Below the pieces are notes generated by a model. It saw only the letters and a list, made by a program, of their open reading frames with translations, was not told the origin of the DNA and made no database searches. From NCBI GenBank assembly GCA_943735955.1, contig OX030966.1, positions 1,295,018 through 1,359,017 on the forward strand: a stretch of 64,000 nt of DNA, written 5' to 3'. Shown piece after piece: positions 61,355 to 64,000 of the stretch. The translations under genes and the position numbers were made by a program. The DNA comes from Piscicola geometra. Lineage: Eukaryota > Annelida > Clitellata > Hirudinida > Piscicolidae. Numbering within the stretch: position 1 is the stretch's first letter; every line of letters begins with the position of its first letter.

Positions 61355-61866
61355 AAATTCTGCGTTTTTGTATGGGAGATTGCAATGGACCATTGCCAAT
61401 GGTGTAGGTTTTGTCCGGAAGATGGCAATGGTGTGGGTTACTTACTTCAAGTTTTCTTTGGACTCTCAATTTTGAATTGAATTATCTGTTTAGTTTCATT
61501 TTATTAGCAATAACCTATTTGAAAGAATAAAAATCTTGTGGAAAACTTTTTTGAAAATAAATTTTGTTCTTAAATAGTCCTTGTGTACTTTCACAAATTA
61601 GATTAAATGAAACAAACTCTTTTCGAGATGCTGAAATAATAACAAAATTATATTTTGAAACTTTCATTTTAATTTTAAAATGTAAAAAAAATTATCCGCC
61701 TTCGTTTATATTCCCAAAACGTCATCAATAAAAAACAAAAATTTGAAAACAAAATCTTCAAGAAAACAGATCACTAGAAAGATTTGGAAAAAACAAGCAA
61801 AATAAAAACAAGAAAAAAATAAGGAAAAATAAAATATAGATAAAATAGAATAAAACTAAACTAAAA

Positions 61867-62543
61867 ATGGACTCTGACTACGAAACGAATATGGGAGAAG
61901 TGAGAATTTCTTCAATAAAATTTTTTAAAGATTTTTTTTCTTGATGAATTTTTCTTATTTAATCTTCAGGAAAGATATTTTTATGATGAAATAGTTGTGA
62001 TTTTAAAAGATTGAAAAAAGCGACCTACCTTTAATTTTCATCAACCCGCACATCACGACACAGGGCATGGATGCAGACGAGGAAGATGGAGATATGGAGA
62101 TGTATGAGGAAGAGGAGGAAGATGAGAGACCACCACCAAGACGAGAAACCGAACACCGCCACCACAGAGACCACAAGAACAAGCACAAACACAAGAAGAA
62201 GCACAAGAAGGATTACAACTACAACGCCAGAGATTCTGACGCTTCATCGAGTTCCACCAAACAAGAAAAGTCGTCCACTAAAGAGTCCGATGAATCCTCG
62301 CGTCCGTGCAGGGTGAAGCAGGGTGGAGTGTGTCTCGACTGGCATCCTTCTGGCTTCACCTTCTCGGAGTTCAGAGGAAACTTCACGAACTGCGTCAAAG
62401 AGGTCAGTCTGTACACTGATGAGGAGGTAGCCATCCTGAGACAACGCAAGGGAATCCAGCCGCCGAAGAGGAAGAAGAGTATCACAGTTCTCATACCTGA
62501 TTTCCTCCTCAACAACCCAGGCGTCTTTTTCTACCAGCCATGA
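61867..62543 (+). CDS. HPSG-signature protein 3, 170 aa
   Basis: Exon 1 61867-61899 (MDSDYETNMGE), donor gtgaga, phase 0; exon 2 62064-62543 after acceptor gacacag, phase 0. Acidic N terminus, then His/Lys-rich region (EHRHHRDHKNKHKHKKKHKK), Ser-rich spacer, then CLDWHPSGFTFSEFRGNFTN and a 57-residue extension ending LIPDFLLNNPGVFFYQP that the other HPSG proteins lack. Poly(A) signal candidate AATAAA near 62678. Function unknown. Gene form (tiny first exon, large second exon) matches HPSG protein 2. Confidence 0.78.
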
Positions 62544-62764
62544 ATTTAATTTTGTTCACTGGTTTTTGGAAGAAAAAATAGGAAAAATTGTTTTTTTGTG
62601 CGACTTTTTGTTTTGTTTATTTGGCTTGAATGTCTCAGTGCGCATTCTTTGCCTTTACGCAAGCAGTAAACAAACAATAAAAACAACAGCGACTTCAAAT
62701 TGTCAAGTTCCTAAAAAGCCAAAAAAAACTGTAACTACTCAAAACGATTAAAAAGTTTAAAGGC

Positions 62765-63008
62765 ATGGCGACTTTTGTGGACAGAGTTGGTGGTATCTTG
62801 AACGCGCCTTGCAAGAACAGCTATGAAAGATCCATCGAAACGAAGCAAGTTCCCAACATCAACCTGAACGCAAGTTAGAACCAATTAATGAGAATTAATT
62901 AGATATTTTATTAATTTCAATTATTCAATTATTCGAAAAAAATTGTTTTAAATTAAATATTTCCAAAACTCAGATGATCCGTATCTTAAAAGAGAAACTG
63001 CTTGTTAG
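62765..63008 (+). CDS. Microprotein of two exons, 47 aa, unknown
   Basis: Exon 1 62765-62873 (MATFVDRVGGILNAPCKNSY...), donor gttaga; exon 2 62974-63008 after acceptor actcag, phases 1/2 agree; the end reads NDPYLKRETAC. Without splicing the frame also stops after 37 codons. Codon composition looks coding (GC-richer than its surroundings), and it follows the same spacing as the preceding small genes. Not recognised. Confidence 0.5.
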
Positions 63009-63430
63009 TGGAAAGGTTTTATCAATAAATTGAAGATTATCACTATCAATCCATCTTATTTTTAACTCTTTTTATATTGAGTCTTATTCTCCAAACCTTA
63101 AAATGTAACTTCTAGTAGAAGAGAAGGGTGGATAAACATCGATATAACATTTCAATGCGTCCACTTAAAACTTGATTTAATCAATCAAATAGATTTATGG
63201 ATTTCTTTTTGGTTAGCAGCTGCCATTTTGGCAGCCGCTTTAACCGTAATGATTTTGTTAAATAGTTTGTCTTCTTATCTAATAATTTAGTTTTTTTAAT
63301 TTCAAATAATTATAGTAATTATAATTTATATTTTTTCTTGTTTTCTGGTTTTAAATTTATCTTGCTCTCGGAATTAAAATCTTCAACAACCAATAACTGT
63401 CTAACGGACTACAATAAAAACTTATTTTAA
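63009..63430. other. AT-rich non-coding DNA
   Basis: No gene seen; cagctgccattttggcagccgct near 63219-63241 is a short imperfect inverted repeat. Confidence 0.4.
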
Positions 63431-63433
63431 AAG

Positions 63434-63712
63434 GAAGAAGTGCAAAGGCCTCAAATTGAGCACTAATGCACAGTTTGCAAGAACCCACTGGCTACCTACT
63501 TCACAAGGCAGATGAGCTCTGCAGATGAAGGACAGACTGTTAGAACAAATCTTCAATACATGACTGTGTTTATGAAGAAGTGCCAGGGCCTCAATTTGAA
63601 CACCAGTGCACAGCTTGCAAGCACCCACTGGCTACTTACTTCACAAGGCAAATGAGCTCTGCAGATGAAGGACAGACTGTCAGAACGAATCTTCTACACA
63701 TGACTGTTTATG
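63434..63712. repeat. 140-bp direct tandem repeat, two copies
   Basis: Unit begins gaagaagtgc at 63434 and 63574; the copies share cactggctac, cttcacaaggca, gatgagctctgcagatgaag and gacagactgt. The units look transposon-derived, but the family is unknown. Confidence 0.88.
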
Positions 63713-63837
63713 TCTATTATCTATTGAAAACTGACGTATTAGACAATTATTACCTTACTTAGATGACCCTTCTTTAAAGATGTCCATATATTTGAAACTC
63801 ATCACCTCCTTATTTAACTACTTCTATATCATTATTT

Positions 63838-63964
63838 ACTTTTCGTACGGATCTTAAGACATATCTGTTTAACAAATTCATTTACCAGCGCTCTTGAATT
63901 TGAGGAAAGAGCGCTATAGAAATTGATTTGATTGATTGATTGATTGATTGATTCTATAGCGCTC
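63838..63964. mobile_element. SINE/LINE tails in tail-to-tail arrangement
   Basis: Plus strand: tttcgtacggatcttaagac reads FRTDLK(T)YLF-like, as at the C terminus of many non-LTR retrotransposon proteins, followed by agagcgctatagaaat and (TTGA)n. Directly after comes the reverse complement, ttctatagcgctc (63952-63964), the end of a second copy on the other strand that continues past the window. Confidence 0.6.
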
Positions 63965-64000
63965 TTCAAATTCTTCAAATTTAAGAGCGCTTTAAAAGAA

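Overview
The window is nuclear DNA from an AT-rich, microsatellite-rich invertebrate animal. Genes are split by GT-AG introns, and the recognisable proteins are animal families: an HCN pacemaker channel, a p130Cas-type docking protein, NDOR1, HSD17B8 and two lengsin-like glutamine-synthetase relatives. Asn/Gln/Thr/His runs inside proteins, (GGAT)n-type tracts and a SINE/LINE tail ending in (TGAT)n would suit a lophotrochozoan such as an annelid, but that placement is a guess. I see no prokaryotic or viral gene.

Layout. About 394-11,960 (minus): 5' two thirds of an HCN channel gene, running off the left edge after S3, with a very long low-complexity N-terminal region. 12.0-15.6 kb: AT-rich, no supported gene. 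15.65-18.4 kb (plus): CCAAT-rich promoter and a 736-residue N/Q-rich protein. 18.1-20.4 kb: a recent 1.14-kb tandem duplication joining the end of that gene to the start of HSD17B8, which ends at 22,343. 23.0-23.4 kb (minus): a small two-exon gene. 24.1-28.4 kb (plus): two tandem lengsin-like genes, mosaically homogenised; the first has a premature stop. 28.4-31.5 kb: simple repeats. 31.6-42.7 kb (minus): p130Cas/CAS gene, its SH3 exon separated by a 7.3-kb intron holding a hAT element and minisatellites. 43.2-47.7 kb (plus): complete 15-exon NDOR1, divergent from CAS. 48.2-49.5 kb: an unrecognised single-exon gene.

50.0-63.0 kb (plus): a run of lysine-, glutamate- or cysteine-rich, mostly unrecognised genes. 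Three share a C-terminal signature H-P-S-G-[LMF]-[AST]-F-[ST]-[DQE]-[FY], present four times, and look like a local, possibly undescribed family. Composition (Cys-rich tails, coiled coils, Lys/Arg-rich stretches) suggests structural or gametic proteins, which is inference only. Introns of two of these genes carry hAT transposons with intact 8-bp target-site duplications.

Across four genes on both strands, 3' splice sites sit directly after C-rich satellites and several 5' splice sites open into G-rich ones, so repeats seem to supply much of the splicing context. Exon models were built by eye from splice consensus, phase and family homology; every stated exon length was checked for phase consistency.
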